Shown: piece by piece, positions 23,667 through 34,411 of the stretch | Numbering within the stretch: position 1 is the stretch's first letter | How the letters are laid out: each line of letters begins with the position of its first letter | Virus record (IMG/VR): IMGVR_UViG_3300025785_000023 | Span: 1 to 51,355 of that record | Direction: 5' to 3' (one strand) | Source of the DNA: a virus | Length of the DNA: 51,355 nt | Made by a program: the position numbers and the translations under genes | Notes under the pieces: generated by a model | Told to the model about the DNA's origin: nothing | The model's database searches: none | What the model saw: only the letters and a program-made list of their open reading frames with translations

Positions 23667-26600
23667 ATGCCAACTACCTTATCAAAAACCGAGCAACTTA
23701 GTGCGGCTAGCAACCAATTACAAACATGGTATAAGCAACAACTTGCAACAGGTAATCCATTACTTGGTACGCAATACTCACAAAAAGCATATGATATTCT
23801 TAATAGTGGAAACTATCCTGCTCTTGAATTAGCGGTTCCAAATGGTCAGCCACCTGATTCTTTTGATATTACATTTGCCCTACCCGAAGACCTTGGTCCA
23901 TACACCGTTGTAAGCAATAATACTGGTTTTGGTACAGGACAACAATCAAGCATCCCTCGCACAAATATAACCGCACAGCAATATGCAGATGCACTAAATG
24001 CTTCACCAAACACAAATCAAGGTACTGCGTTTGATTCAGCACTTGCTCAATCATATGGCGCACAAGTTGCCAATGAACAAGCAACAACGTCAGTAACCGC
24101 TGCAACCGCCGCTGCAGCTTCACAGCAACAAGCAATCGAACAAGCAAATGTTATTGCACAACAACAAGCAATAGTTGCAGGCAATACAACAAATACTGCT
24201 ACTAGCAGCGGCAACGGCACACCATTACCACTTACACAACAACAGATAGTAGATAATGCCAACGCAGTTCAAGCAGCACAAACTGCAACTGTAAATCAAA
24301 CAAATGGCGTAACTCTTGTTCCTAATCAAACTATTAATGCAGCAACCAATGGCGTTACTGAAGATAGCACATCCGCTGCAACACCAAGTGTAACCAATAC
24401 AATAAAATTTAGTGACCAAACTAATTCAAATATTGGCACAGGAAGCAAGATAAAACCTGGTGAAGACGTGATGTCAAGTACTGCGGCTACTTTGTCAAGC
24501 GGAATTGCGAGTGGTGGAAGCGATTCAGCAAGCAGTGCTGGCAATAATGGTACAACAAATATAATTAATGCGCCAGATAATAAATTACACAGTTATGTAA
24601 ATTGGACATATAAAATTTCAATTTACGGCGTTCCTTATACAACTATTAACCAAATGTATGATGGCACTATCGCTCCTGGTAATGAAGAAGCAATACTTGC
24701 GGGCAGTTATTTTGTGCTCAGTGATGGTGGTTATGGTGGTAATACGGCAAGTCGTAATTTCTTTCCAAATGACCTAACGATTGATAATGTTGAAATAGAA
24801 ACAATTGTTAGCAACGATCAAAAAACTCGTGGAACAGATGTTATTCGTATTAAATTTGATATTATTGAACCATATACTGTTAAATTTTTAGGACAGTTAC
24901 AGCAATTAGCACTTCAATTAAATCCTGGTGCAAGTTGGGATGCTAGTTTTTATGTAATGAAGATTGAATTTTTAGGGTATGATGATTTAGGACAGCCTAA
25001 ATCAATTGATAATACTACCAAATATATTCCATTTACTTTTTTAAATATGAAATTTAAAATAACAAGTAGCGGCGCAATTTATAGTTGTGACGTTATTCCA
25101 ACTAATAGTATGGCAAGTACAGTACTAGATAATCAAATACCTTTTCATGTTGAAATTCAAGGCGCAACAATTACTGAGTTATTTCAAAGTGAATCTGCAA
25201 GTTATAATACCACTACCAATAAATTACGACCAAACAGTGCAGACCAAGAAATTAGAACAACAATAACAGAAAACGGACCAATAGGCACAAATACAACGGT
25301 TATTAAAGGTTTGGCTGATGCATTGAATAAAAACGAAGCGGACAAATGTCTTAAAGATAATTCAGGACAGCTATTGCCTAATAATTATAAATTTGTATTT
25401 GACGATAAAATAAACAATGCTAAAATTTTTGACCCTAACAAATTTTCAACTCAATCAACAGGTTCGACTGATCCAAAAAATTTACAAAATGCACTTGATG
25501 GAAAAACTGGTGCGCTTCCACTTGAATTGAAGAATGGTAAATTTAATGCACAAGCAGGCACAAAAATTACTGATTTTATTAGTAGTGTGATTACAGTCAG
25601 TAGTTATATGCTAGACCAATATAAACCAGGTGATAAAAGCAATACACCGTTAAGTTTATGGAAAACAAATCCTGTTGTAAAATATAGAGAATGGGATACA
25701 AGTCGCAATTTTTGGGCAATGGATATAGCATATTATGTAACACCGTATGATCTTAAAGGACAAGATAGTCAAAACTTTGGTCAAGCTGCAGTAAGTCCAA
25801 GTGAAATAGTAAAAAGTTATGATTATCTTTACAGTGGTAATAACAAAGATGTGTTAAGTGTCGATATTGATTTTCAAATGGCATTTTATGAAATTATTAA
25901 TGGTTTATCCTCTCATGCTCAACTTACCAAAGACACGCCTGGTTCCCAGCAAATAACAGCTTCTTCTGGGCAGTCGGCACAATATGACAGTTCGCAAGAT
26001 CAACGTTTTTTCAAACGTCGCAAGCATTATGTAAATGGCATTGCTAACCGTCAAAACAGTGCGCCAACGGGATTAGATGAAGCAACAATTGCTATTCAAA
26101 ATGTTATGGAACGTAACTTTGATACTAGCGGTGATATGATTAGACTTAATATTGAAATAGTTGGCGATCCTGATTGGCTTGCGCAAGACACTATGCTGTA
26201 TGGTCCGCTTATTGGAGGTTTTGATCCAATTTTAAGTAGTGGCAGTGTTAATTTTTTAAAACCTGCATACTTTAATTTCTTCTTTCAAACACCAACTAAT
26301 GATTATAATGATACAACAGGTTTATTTCAAATAGATGGTGCATACAGTCAATTCAGTGGCACATATCAAGTAGTGCGAGTAATTAGTAATTTTAGTGGTG
26401 GTAAATTTACACAGAAATTAGATAATGTTCGTGTGCCAACACAAGAGCCGCCGACTGCTGGTGCAAGTAGAAGTGAAACAGTAGGCAACCAAACAGTTAA
26501 TTCAGCCACGAGAGGCGTAAGTGAAAACCCGCCAGCAGAAGCAGCAAAAAATAAAACAATTGCTGTTAATCCGCCGCCACCGCCTGTGGGTGGTTCAACT

Positions 26601-26669
26601 GCACCATTTGGTTCGCCATCAGAGGAAGATTCTGGAATAGTAGGCACGGGATATGCATTCGGTGCATAA
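23667..26669 (+). CDS. Large baseplate hub protein (gp27-like position)
   Basis: A 1000-residue protein. Residues about 100-305 are low-complexity (Ala, Gln, Thr, Asn). The folded body begins near 310 (LHSYVNWTYKISIYG). It includes VIRIKFDIIEPYTVKFLGQL and, near the end, IRLNIEIVGDPDWL and YQVVRVISNFSGGKFTQKL. Such a final stretch occurs in phage hub proteins that hold the spike. It lies directly before the gp5 gene, where the hub is expected. I did not find clear gp27 signatures, so the name rests on position and the C-terminal motif. The last 80 residues are again low-complexity, rich in Pro. Confidence 0.55.
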   Translation: MPTTLSKTEQLSAASNQLQTWYKQQLATGNPLLGTQYSQKAYDILNSGNYPALELAVPNGQPPDSFDITFALPEDLGPYTVVSNNTGFGTGQQSSIPRTNITAQQYADALNASPNTNQGTAFDSALAQSYGAQVANEQATTSVTAATAAAASQQQAIEQANVIAQQQAIVAGNTTNTATSSGNGTPLPLTQQQIVDNANAVQAAQTATVNQTNGVTLVPNQTINAATNGVTEDSTSAATPSVTNTIKFSDQTNSNIGTGSKIKPGEDVMSSTAATLSSGIASGGSDSASSAGNNGTTNIINAPDNKLHSYVNWTYKISIYGVPYTTINQMYDGTIAPGNEEAILAGSYFVLSDGGYGGNTASRNFFPNDLTIDNVEIETIVSNDQKTRGTDVIRIKFDIIEPYTVKFLGQLQQLALQLNPGASWDASFYVMKIEFLGYDDLGQPKSIDNTTKYIPFTFLNMKFKITSSGAIYSCDVIPTNSMASTVLDNQIPFHVEIQGATITELFQSESASYNTTTNKLRPNSADQEIRTTITENGPIGTNTTVIKGLADALNKNEADKCLKDNSGQLLPNNYKFVFDDKINNAKIFDPNKFSTQSTGSTDPKNLQNALDGKTGALPLELKNGKFNAQAGTKITDFISSVITVSSYMLDQYKPGDKSNTPLSLWKTNPVVKYREWDTSRNFWAMDIAYYVTPYDLKGQDSQNFGQAAVSPSEIVKSYDYLYSGNNKDVLSVDIDFQMAFYEIINGLSSHAQLTKDTPGSQQITASSGQSAQYDSSQDQRFFKRRKHYVNGIANRQNSAPTGLDEATIAIQNVMERNFDTSGDMIRLNIEIVGDPDWLAQDTMLYGPLIGGFDPILSSGSVNFLKPAYFNFFFQTPTNDYNDTTGLFQIDGAYSQFSGTYQVVRVISNFSGGKFTQKLDNVRVPTQEPPTAGASRSETVGNQTVNSATRGVSENPPAEAAKNKTIAVNPPPPPVGGSTAPFGSPSEEDSGIVGTGYAFGA

Positions 26670-26683
26670 AAAGAGGAATAACA

Positions 26684-29600
26684 ATGCCAAGTATTAATGA
26701 TTTAGGATCAACACAATTTAGAAAAACTCCTAAATGGAGTGCGCATGAACAAGCAGACGGCGTTCGCATCAACGGCGGTCCATTTGTTGGTATCGTAAAA
26801 GCAAACACTGATCCACTACGCAGTGGGCGATTACAAGTTTGGATTCCTGAACTAGGTGGCAATCCAAATGATGATAATGCATGGCGTACTGTAAATTATA
26901 GCACACCTTTCTATGGCGTAACAAATCATCAAGATAGCAGTGGATACGAAGGCGCTCCGCATTCTTATGGAATGTGGTTTGTTCCACCTGACATTGGTAT
27001 TAAAGTACTATGTACATTTGTTAATGGCGATCCTGCTCGTGGTTATTGGTTTGCTTGTATTCCTGAATGGCCTAATATGCATATGGTACCTGGCATAAGT
27101 GCGCCAGTAGATGGTTCTTCACCTAATCCTGTTGTCGATTATTATGCTGATGAAACGCCAGGCAATCAGTTGGCACAATTTACTACGCTACAGAAGAAAT
27201 CACATAGTATTCAAGAAAAGATATGGGAAACGCAAGGATTGCTTCAAGACCCTGACCGTGGTCCTGGTACTAGCAGTGCATTTCGTGAAACGCCAAGTGC
27301 AGTGTTTGGTATTAGTACGCCAGGTCAGCCAATTGATCCAAACGATCCACAAGTTTTCAGTGACCCATTAAATGCTCCATACGATAGTTTTGGTGTAAAA
27401 GGACGTAAAGGTGGGCATACGTTCATAATGGACGATGGTGATAGTAAAGGCAAAAATCAAATGGTGCGCTTGCGTAGTGCTGGCGGTCATATGATTATGA
27501 TGAATGACACCAAAGATTTTATCTATCTTATTAATAGTAAAGGCACATCTTGGGTTGAAATTAACTCTCAAGGTGATATTAATGTTTATAGCGGTAGTAA
27601 AGTAAATGTATTTGCGCAAAGTGAAATAAATCTTGAAACAAAAGGTTCGCTTAAACTTCATGGCGGCACAGTAGATATCAAAAGTGATGCTGGTTTAAAC
27701 ATTGAAGCAAAAGATATTAATATTCTTGGTAGCGGAAGCACTAAGATGACAGGTAAAATGTCTTTACATTTAAAAGGCATGAACACTTATCTTACAGGCG
27801 ACAGTTGTATTCAAATAAAAGCAGATGGTCACATTGACCTTAAGGGCGCATGTCATACTATTAATACTGCTGATGCTACAAAAGCAACAGAAGCAAGCGG
27901 CGCACAAGCACCCAGCAGCATGCCAACTAAAGAAGCATGGACAGGTCATCAGAGTGTTGCTAATCCACAAGCACAGCCAACCTATGGAGCAAAACAAAAT
28001 CAACCTGCTGGCGCTGCTGGCAAGTATGGCGCAACATCAAATTATGGTAGTGGAAAAGTTCAACAATCTTATGGTCCAATGACTAATAATATTCCGCCAA
28101 CTGTTTATAATAATGGTCCGCAAGGAAGCTTTGGCGGACAAAGTTCAATGTATGGTAGCTATTCACCTGCTGGGTATATTTCAACTGGACTCAGTTATGC
28201 TGTTCAAAATATTATACAAAATATAACTTATGGCACTGGTGCAAGTTTTGAACCAAACAATGCAGGCAGTCCGAGTAATACTAATACTCAATACAGTGTA
28301 GGTGAATCACAAAACAACCCTGGTAATTTACAATATGACCCAACTGATAAATTTGCTATTGGTTTTGCTAATCATCTTGCAGTATATACCAAACCTGAAA
28401 ATGGCATTGCTGCACTAATGACATTGTTTGACAGTTATTATAGCACACCATCAGTAAGTTTAACAAGCTTAGATTTGTGTTCAAAATACCTACAAGCTAA
28501 ACTTAAAACTGATAATAATGTTATATCACTTGCACGATTCATTCAAAATAATATTGGCATTAACCCAACAGATTTTGTAAATTTAAAAGACCCAACGACA
28601 AGAATAGGTTGGGCAAGTGCCATGATTAACTTTATTCAAAAGAGAATCAGTTATACTTACGACCAAGTAGTAGGCGGATGTGCGCTTAGCCTTGGAATTG
28701 ATGCAGCTACATTTGCTGCAAAAGCACAGCCTGTAAAACAACCATGGCAAAATAGTAATGGAGCAAATCAATACAGTGGATTTGTTAATCCAGCAACCAA
28801 TACTAGTATATCACATGGCGGTAGCAGTCCGTTGCAAACAATTGGAACAACTATTCTAAACAGTGTTATTAACAATGTTGTTGGAACTGTTAGCTATAAT
28901 GTTGGTAGCGCAGTAGGCAATGCTGTTAATAATGTTGTTAATGGCAGCAGTAGTACAAGCGGCGCTGCTATTTCACAAAATACAGGCGTGTTTAGCCAGT
29001 TAAATGGTCAGGTATTTGGTAATGGTCAATGTGCTGCTCTTGCGCAAACTAATATTCCAAACTTTGGAACTATGAGCAGTGTTCAACAAGGTTCAAACGT
29101 TTTTAGTAGCAAACCAGCACCAGGCACCATCATTACTACGTTTAATTATACTGATGCGAATGGTAATCCAGCTTATGCACCGCCAGGCAGTGGTGGCGTA
29201 AGCGGCTCAAGTCATACTGCAGCGTTTCTTGATTATCACTATGATGCTAATGGAAACCGTGATGGTATTGTCGTACAAGATCAGTATAGTGGCAAATCAT
29301 GCGGACCTCGTGTCATATATGATGGCAATGGTAATGAAGCTGCTAGTAAGTTCTATGTAGCAAAGAGTGCTGCAAATGGTTATGATGCAAACGGTGTTCA
29401 GCTACCAGGTTCGCCAACAACTATACCAGAAGAAAATGTTCCACTTCCACCAAACAGACCTACTGATCTTAATGCAACCGATGCTGATAGTACTTCTGCT
29501 CGTGATGTTGCAAAATCCAATAGCAATATCATTCCTACAGCTTCAAATCCAGGTGATATTGCAGGCGGTGGTACTGATAATACAAGTACTACAAACGTTG

Positions 29601-30559
29601 CAACTGTTTCAAACCCAACTGACCGTTCGCAATACAACTATGGCAGTGGTTCGCAAGCACAAGATACTAGTATAACTGTTGGAAGTGCAGGCGATAGATT
29701 GCCAGGCGATGCGACAGGAACAGCTACTGCACAGATAGATGCTGCAAATAATGCATATTATGCAACAAACTATCCATCAAATCCGCAACCAAACGATAAT
29801 ACAAGTGGATTAATATCATCTAATCCTTATATTCCAGCACAAGTTGGTGGATTAACTCGAACATACGACGCTTCAAGCGGAACTTATAGTTGGGTAGGAA
29901 AAGATGATACTGGCGCTTCAATTAGTGTGCAGGATAGTACTATTAAAGGACTATATGCTCAAGGTCAAACTACAGATTCACTTAACACGCTTTCACCAAG
30001 TGGTATAAAATCAATTGAAGATAGTGGAACTATACAAGCATCACTTGCGCAGACCGAAGGTGGCAGTGGAAGTTACTTGAGCAATGTAACTGACTATAAA
30101 GCACCAGTAGATAATAGTATTACTGGTGATCAGCGTGATGCTGCATTTAATAGTGATTACAATAGTAGCCGTGATATTAATTACACGCCAACTGCTTCTG
30201 ATTATCAAAATCAAATGCCACAGCCTACAAATAATATAACAAGTCCAGATGGAGCAACAGGATATTTAAATCCAGATCATCCATACGCATCGCCTGGTTT
30301 AAACCAAACTTCAACAGCATATAATCAAATTACTGCTGATCCAAGACAAGGTGAAGGAACGCTCAGCGGTGGTTATGCTGATCCAGCAGTTAGCGTAACT
30401 TCTCAGCCAAACAATACTGCAGCAACACCAACGGATAACTCGTATCTGCCAATAGAAAAACCAGCACCAAGTGCAGGTAGTGGTTCAGCAGCACCTGGTG
30501 GCGCACAAAATACTCCACAAGGCACAGCGGCAACCAACGGAGCAGGCAAGAGTTGTTAA
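26684..30559 (+). CDS. 5: Baseplate spike protein gp5 with two putative murein-hydrolase modules
   Basis: A 1291-residue protein, about twice T4 gp5 (575). Residues 34-140 form the gp5-type OB-fold (FVGIVKANTDPLRSGRLQVW, VPPDIGIKVLCTFVNGDPAR). Residues about 236-390 are the triple-stranded beta-helix needle, with repeating short strands (GDINVYSGSKVNVFAQSEIN). Residues about 541-672 begin with NNPGNLQYD, a pattern seen in virion-associated lysozyme-like domains. Residues about 779-905 look like a cysteine peptidase of CHAP or NlpC type, with Cys783 (GNGQCAAL) and His844 (GSSHTAAFLDY). The last 380 residues are low-complexity. The lysozyme domain of T4 gp5 is not seen in its usual place between OB-fold and needle. 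The protein should puncture and digest the cell wall. Confidence 0.88.
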   Translation: MPSINDLGSTQFRKTPKWSAHEQADGVRINGGPFVGIVKANTDPLRSGRLQVWIPELGGNPNDDNAWRTVNYSTPFYGVTNHQDSSGYEGAPHSYGMWFVPPDIGIKVLCTFVNGDPARGYWFACIPEWPNMHMVPGISAPVDGSSPNPVVDYYADETPGNQLAQFTTLQKKSHSIQEKIWETQGLLQDPDRGPGTSSAFRETPSAVFGISTPGQPIDPNDPQVFSDPLNAPYDSFGVKGRKGGHTFIMDDGDSKGKNQMVRLRSAGGHMIMMNDTKDFIYLINSKGTSWVEINSQGDINVYSGSKVNVFAQSEINLETKGSLKLHGGTVDIKSDAGLNIEAKDINILGSGSTKMTGKMSLHLKGMNTYLTGDSCIQIKADGHIDLKGACHTINTADATKATEASGAQAPSSMPTKEAWTGHQSVANPQAQPTYGAKQNQPAGAAGKYGATSNYGSGKVQQSYGPMTNNIPPTVYNNGPQGSFGGQSSMYGSYSPAGYISTGLSYAVQNIIQNITYGTGASFEPNNAGSPSNTNTQYSVGESQNNPGNLQYDPTDKFAIGFANHLAVYTKPENGIAALMTLFDSYYSTPSVSLTSLDLCSKYLQAKLKTDNNVISLARFIQNNIGINPTDFVNLKDPTTRIGWASAMINFIQKRISYTYDQVVGGCALSLGIDAATFAAKAQPVKQPWQNSNGANQYSGFVNPATNTSISHGGSSPLQTIGTTILNSVINNVVGTVSYNVGSAVGNAVNNVVNGSSSTSGAAISQNTGVFSQLNGQVFGNGQCAALAQTNIPNFGTMSSVQQGSNVFSSKPAPGTIITTFNYTDANGNPAYAPPGSGGVSGSSHTAAFLDYHYDANGNRDGIVVQDQYSGKSCGPRVIYDGNGNEAASKFYVAKSAANGYDANGVQLPGSPTTIPEENVPLPPNRPTDLNATDADSTSARDVAKSNSNIIPTASNPGDIAGGGTDNTSTTNVATVSNPTDRSQYNYGSGSQAQDTSITVGSAGDRLPGDATGTATAQIDAANNAYYATNYPSNPQPNDNTSGLISSNPYIPAQVGGLTRTYDASSGTYSWVGKDDTGASISVQDSTIKGLYAQGQTTDSLNTLSPSGIKSIEDSGTIQASLAQTEGGSGSYLSNVTDYKAPVDNSITGDQRDAAFNSDYNSSRDINYTPTASDYQNQMPQPTNNITSPDGATGYLNPDHPYASPGLNQTSTAYNQITADPRQGEGTLSGGYADPAVSVTSQPNNTAATPTDNSYLPIEKPAPSAGSGSAAPGGAQNTPQGTAATNGAGKSC

Positions 30560-30571
30560 GGTAAATACGTA

Positions 30572-30958
30572 ATGGCATTATATAAAGGTTATAGTTCAGT
30601 TAATCGTGATTTTGGACCATATGGGATCAGTGATAATGATCTCATTGTTCAAGATTTGTTAAATCATCTTTCAATACGAAAAGGTGAAAAGTTAATGAAT
30701 CCGAATATTGGTTCAATTATTTGGAATAGATTGTTTGATCCACTTACACCAGCATTAAAAAATGAGATTAAACAAGATATTGACAGAATTATAAAATATG
30801 ATCCACGATTTAATGTTGTTAGCCAAACACTTGTTCAGGAATCACCTGATGGATTAGGATTGATTCTTAATTTTCAATTACAATTTGCAACAGATAGTAA
30901 AATTGCACAGCTTAACGTATTGTTTAACAGCCAAACTAATAAATTGCATGTGCTTTAA
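30572..30958 (+). CDS. 25: Baseplate wedge protein gp25
   Basis: A 128-residue protein close to T4 gp25 (132). It has the family features NDLIVQDLLNHLSIRKGEKL, NPNIGSIIWNRLFDP and a C-terminal strand region. gp25 joins wedge and sheath at the start of the contractile sheath. It is 12 bases after gp5 with AAGG as binding site. Confidence 0.93.
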   Translation: MALYKGYSSVNRDFGPYGISDNDLIVQDLLNHLSIRKGEKLMNPNIGSIIWNRLFDPLTPALKNEIKQDIDRIIKYDPRFNVVSQTLVQESPDGLGLILNFQLQFATDSKIAQLNVLFNSQTNKLHVL

Positions 30959-30978
30959 TAGTCGCAGTTAATTTACAA

Positions 30979-30986
30979 AATAAATA
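30979..30986 (+). promoter_or_regulatory. Late-type promoter for gp6
   Basis: AATAAATA fits the NATAAATA consensus and ends 17 bases before the gp6 ATG at 31004, with GAGG in between. Confidence 0.55.
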
Positions 30987-31003
30987 ATAAGAGGTAATTT
31001 TTA

Positions 31004-34000
31004 ATGGCTGTGGGAACTCGTCAAACCAATATCTTTGCTGCAGAAGATTGGAAAAAGATTTATACAACTTTTTCTAATGCAGACTTTCAAAGCTACGATT
31101 TTGAAACACTACGCAAGGTTATGGTTGATTATATCAAAACCTATTATGCTGAAGATTTCAATGACTTTATTGAAAGCAGTGAATATGTTGCGTTACTTGA
31201 TGTTATTGCATTTGCTGCACAAAGTGTAGCATTCCGCACAGACTTAAATGCTCGTGAAAACTTCTTGGAAACTGCAGAACGCCGTGATAGCGTCCTGAAA
31301 CTAGTAAAACAATTAAACTATGTTCCTAATCGTAATCGTCCAGCTAGTGGATTTTTAAAAATTAAGAGTGTAGCAACCACAGAAAACATTCAAGATGTTA
31401 ATGGCACTAGCTTGAGCCGTCTTACTGTAAATTGGAATGATGCAAATAATGCCAGTTGGGCAAGCCAATTTACACAAATTATGAATGCAGCAATAAGCAG
31501 CAGTCAGAAAATTGGCAAACCTTATGCCAGCAAAGTTATTAACAATATTCGCACAGAACAATATAACTTAGCTATTCCAAATACTATTCTACCTATCTTT
31601 ACTTTCAATAGTACTGTTGCTGGTACATCAACACCATTTGAAGCAATTAGTGCTAATATTTTAACAAGTAATACTATTACTGAGTACAATCCCGGTAACC
31701 GTGGTCAATTTGGTATAGTTTATCAAAACGATAGCCGTGGCAATGCATCACATAATACAGGATTCTTTATCTACTTTAAGCAAGGAGTGCTAAACTCAAC
31801 TGATTTTAGTATTACTGAAAAAGTTGCCAACCGTGTTTTCAGTATTAACACTGCCAATATTAATAATAGTGACATATGGATGTATGAAATTACCAATGGC
31901 ACTATTGGTACAGAATGGACTCAAGTAGCAAGCACTGCTGGTAGCAATGCTATCTATAATAGTGTTGCTCGTGGTATTCGCACACTGTACAGTGTAAGCA
32001 CTCGTATTAATGACCAAATTGATTTAATTTTTGGTGACGGAAGTTTCAGTGAAATTCCATTAGGCAATTATCGTGCATACTATCGTGTTTCAAATGGTTT
32101 AACTTATCGTATTTCACCAAGTGACATGAGCAATATTACTATTAGTGTGCCATATATCAGTGGAAATGGTCGTACAGAAACTTTAACTATTAATGCTGCG
32201 CTACAATATACAGTTTCAAATTCATCACGTCGTGATTTGACAAGTGAAATTAAACAAAAAGCACCACAGGCTTATTATACACAAAATCGTATGGTTAATG
32301 GCGAAGATTATAATACATTTCCATACACTAGTTACAGCGATATTGTTAAAGTAAAAAGTGTAAATCGTTTTGCCAGCGGCGTTAGTCGTGGTTTAGATAT
32401 TACTGATCCAACTGGAAAATATACTTCAACTGATCTTTATGCACGTGATGGTATTTTTTATAATACAAGTTATACAAGCAGCTTTGACTTTACATTTAAT
32501 AGTCGCAATGATATTTTAACAGAAATCAACGATAAGATATTGCCTATTATTCAAGGTTATCCTATGCGCCATTTCTACTTTGAAAATTGGAAGGCATTAG
32601 ATTTCACTACACTTGCGCCTGTTTATTGGTCACGTAGTACCGATGATACAGTGAGCAGCACAGGATTTTTTATTACTGTAGGTGATACTGCTAAAAAACC
32701 ACAATCTATTGCTAGTGGTACGACTAATAACCTTCAATATCTACAAATTGGTAGTCTTATTCGTTTTGCTGCGCCCGTTGGCACATACTTTGATGCAAAT
32801 AATGTATTAATTACTGGAACTCCACAGCTTAGCAGCGATAGAACTTATATCTGGGCAAGTATCCAAACTATTACTGGAACAGGTTCAACTACTGTATTAG
32901 TTGCTGGTCGTCAAATTGGTGCCGTTACTATTAGCGAAAGTATTCCAACTGGCGCACTAGTAACTGATGTTTATGTACCATTTTCATCAACGCTACAATA
33001 TACTACGATCAACACTATGGTCAGTTACATATTGAACAAAACTGAGTTTGCTATTCAATTTAATTATAAAAAAACGCCATCATTAAACGATCCTTGGCAG
33101 ATTATTCTAGCAAACAATGTTAATACTACTGCACCTTTTGATTTAACTACTCAAGGAACAGCTAGTGATAGTAGTTGGTTGATTCGTTTTAATACTGATG
33201 GTTTAAAATATACAGTGACTTATCGTCAATTAGACTATATTTTTGGCAGTGCGGCACAAGTAAATTTCATTGATACTAATCCAATAAAAATTTATGATGC
33301 AGCAACTAACAGTGTTGTCCAAGATAATGTGCGTGTGTTGGCAGTGAATAGTGGCGTAAGCAATGACGTAAATTTAAACGTTTATAAAAATTATGTTATG
33401 AATGATGGTTATACAGATACTACTCGTACATATGTGACATATCCTACAAGTTCAACTACTGGCTTGCCAACTGATCCTTATATTTTTAGAGAAGTAGTAA
33501 GCGGAACAAATTATGTATTTTATAAAAAGTACATTGATATTGATAACCTTATTCGCTATTCAAGTGTATCAACTGGTGTTATCAGTACAGTTTATCCTAC
33601 AAAATCTTCTATAAATTATGTGCGAAACAATTTTCCTATTAATACATTATTTTATGCTACAAGTGATGCAGCTTTTTATCAGATACAAAATATCAATGGC
33701 GTTGCAACAGTAGTAGATGTAAGCGATATGTATTTTGTTGCCACTGGCAGACAAAACTTAGTATTTGAGTATCAACATAATGCTGAAAATACTCGTAGAA
33801 TAGACCCAGCCGCAACAAATTTAATTGACACTTATATATTAACTCGCTCATATGATGAAGCATATCGTAATTATGTTGTTGATAATACAGGTATCGTGTC
33901 AAAACCAGCAGATTTAGATAGTGTTACACTTAATAGTAGTTACAGTGGATTGTTTAATTATAAAATGTTAAGTGACGAAATGATACTAAATGCTGGCGTT

Positions 34001-34396
34001 TATAAGCTATTATTTGGCAATAAAGCCATAGCTAGCTTACGTGCTAATTTCCAAGTTATCAAAACACCAAATACTACACTAAGTGATACTGAAATTAAGA
34101 GTCGTGTTATCGATGCTATTAACAGTTATTTTTCACTTGATAATTGGGACTTTGGTGATACGTTTTATTTCAGTGAATTAAGTGCATATTTGCACAATCA
34201 ATTAAGTGGTTTTATTAGTAGTGTCGTGTTAGTTCCTGTAGATACTGGAACTAGTTTTGGTAATCTATATGAAATTTTGTGTCAGCCTAATGAAATTTTC
34301 TTAAGTGCTGCTACAGTTGATAATGTTCAGGTAGTAAGTGGTGTGTTAAGTGGTATTAATACCGCAGGTGTTAATCTTTCAAGTGTTAATTATTAA
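31004..34396 (+). CDS. 6: Baseplate wedge protein gp6
   Basis: A 1130-residue protein, much longer than T4 gp6 (about 660). The N-terminal 110 residues are a clear match: SYDFETLRKVMVDYIKTYYA, then ALLDVIAFAAQSVAFRTDLN and VLKLVKQLNYVPNRNRPASG. Near residue 330-450 a GDGSFSEIPLGNYRAYYRVS and VNGEDYNTFPYTSY occur, as in gp6/gpJ-type baseplate proteins. The C-terminal 120 residues, from SDTEIKSRVIDAINSYFSLD, resemble the end of gp6. The middle (about 480-1000) is an expansion of unknown role. gp6 forms the inner wedge ring. Confidence 0.92.
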   Translation: MAVGTRQTNIFAAEDWKKIYTTFSNADFQSYDFETLRKVMVDYIKTYYAEDFNDFIESSEYVALLDVIAFAAQSVAFRTDLNARENFLETAERRDSVLKLVKQLNYVPNRNRPASGFLKIKSVATTENIQDVNGTSLSRLTVNWNDANNASWASQFTQIMNAAISSSQKIGKPYASKVINNIRTEQYNLAIPNTILPIFTFNSTVAGTSTPFEAISANILTSNTITEYNPGNRGQFGIVYQNDSRGNASHNTGFFIYFKQGVLNSTDFSITEKVANRVFSINTANINNSDIWMYEITNGTIGTEWTQVASTAGSNAIYNSVARGIRTLYSVSTRINDQIDLIFGDGSFSEIPLGNYRAYYRVSNGLTYRISPSDMSNITISVPYISGNGRTETLTINAALQYTVSNSSRRDLTSEIKQKAPQAYYTQNRMVNGEDYNTFPYTSYSDIVKVKSVNRFASGVSRGLDITDPTGKYTSTDLYARDGIFYNTSYTSSFDFTFNSRNDILTEINDKILPIIQGYPMRHFYFENWKALDFTTLAPVYWSRSTDDTVSSTGFFITVGDTAKKPQSIASGTTNNLQYLQIGSLIRFAAPVGTYFDANNVLITGTPQLSSDRTYIWASIQTITGTGSTTVLVAGRQIGAVTISESIPTGALVTDVYVPFSSTLQYTTINTMVSYILNKTEFAIQFNYKKTPSLNDPWQIILANNVNTTAPFDLTTQGTASDSSWLIRFNTDGLKYTVTYRQLDYIFGSAAQVNFIDTNPIKIYDAATNSVVQDNVRVLAVNSGVSNDVNLNVYKNYVMNDGYTDTTRTYVTYPTSSTTGLPTDPYIFREVVSGTNYVFYKKYIDIDNLIRYSSVSTGVISTVYPTKSSINYVRNNFPINTLFYATSDAAFYQIQNINGVATVVDVSDMYFVATGRQNLVFEYQHNAENTRRIDPAATNLIDTYILTRSYDEAYRNYVVDNTGIVSKPADLDSVTLNSSYSGLFNYKMLSDEMILNAGVYKLLFGNKAIASLRANFQVIKTPNTTLSDTEIKSRVIDAINSYFSLDNWDFGDTFYFSELSAYLHNQLSGFISSVVLVPVDTGTSFGNLYEILCQPNEIFLSAATVDNVQVVSGVLSGINTAGVNLSSVNY

Positions 34397-34411
34397 GGGT
34401 AATATATAATA

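Noticed and set aside
23869-24544. Minus-strand open frames opposite the hub gene
   Set aside because: They arise from the Ala/Thr/Gln-rich low-complexity code of the hub protein; no start signals or family features.
30551-30571. Late promoter before gp25 (GTAAATA)
   Set aside because: Too few matches and it overlaps the Shine-Dalgarno region; gp25 is probably co-transcribed with gp5.
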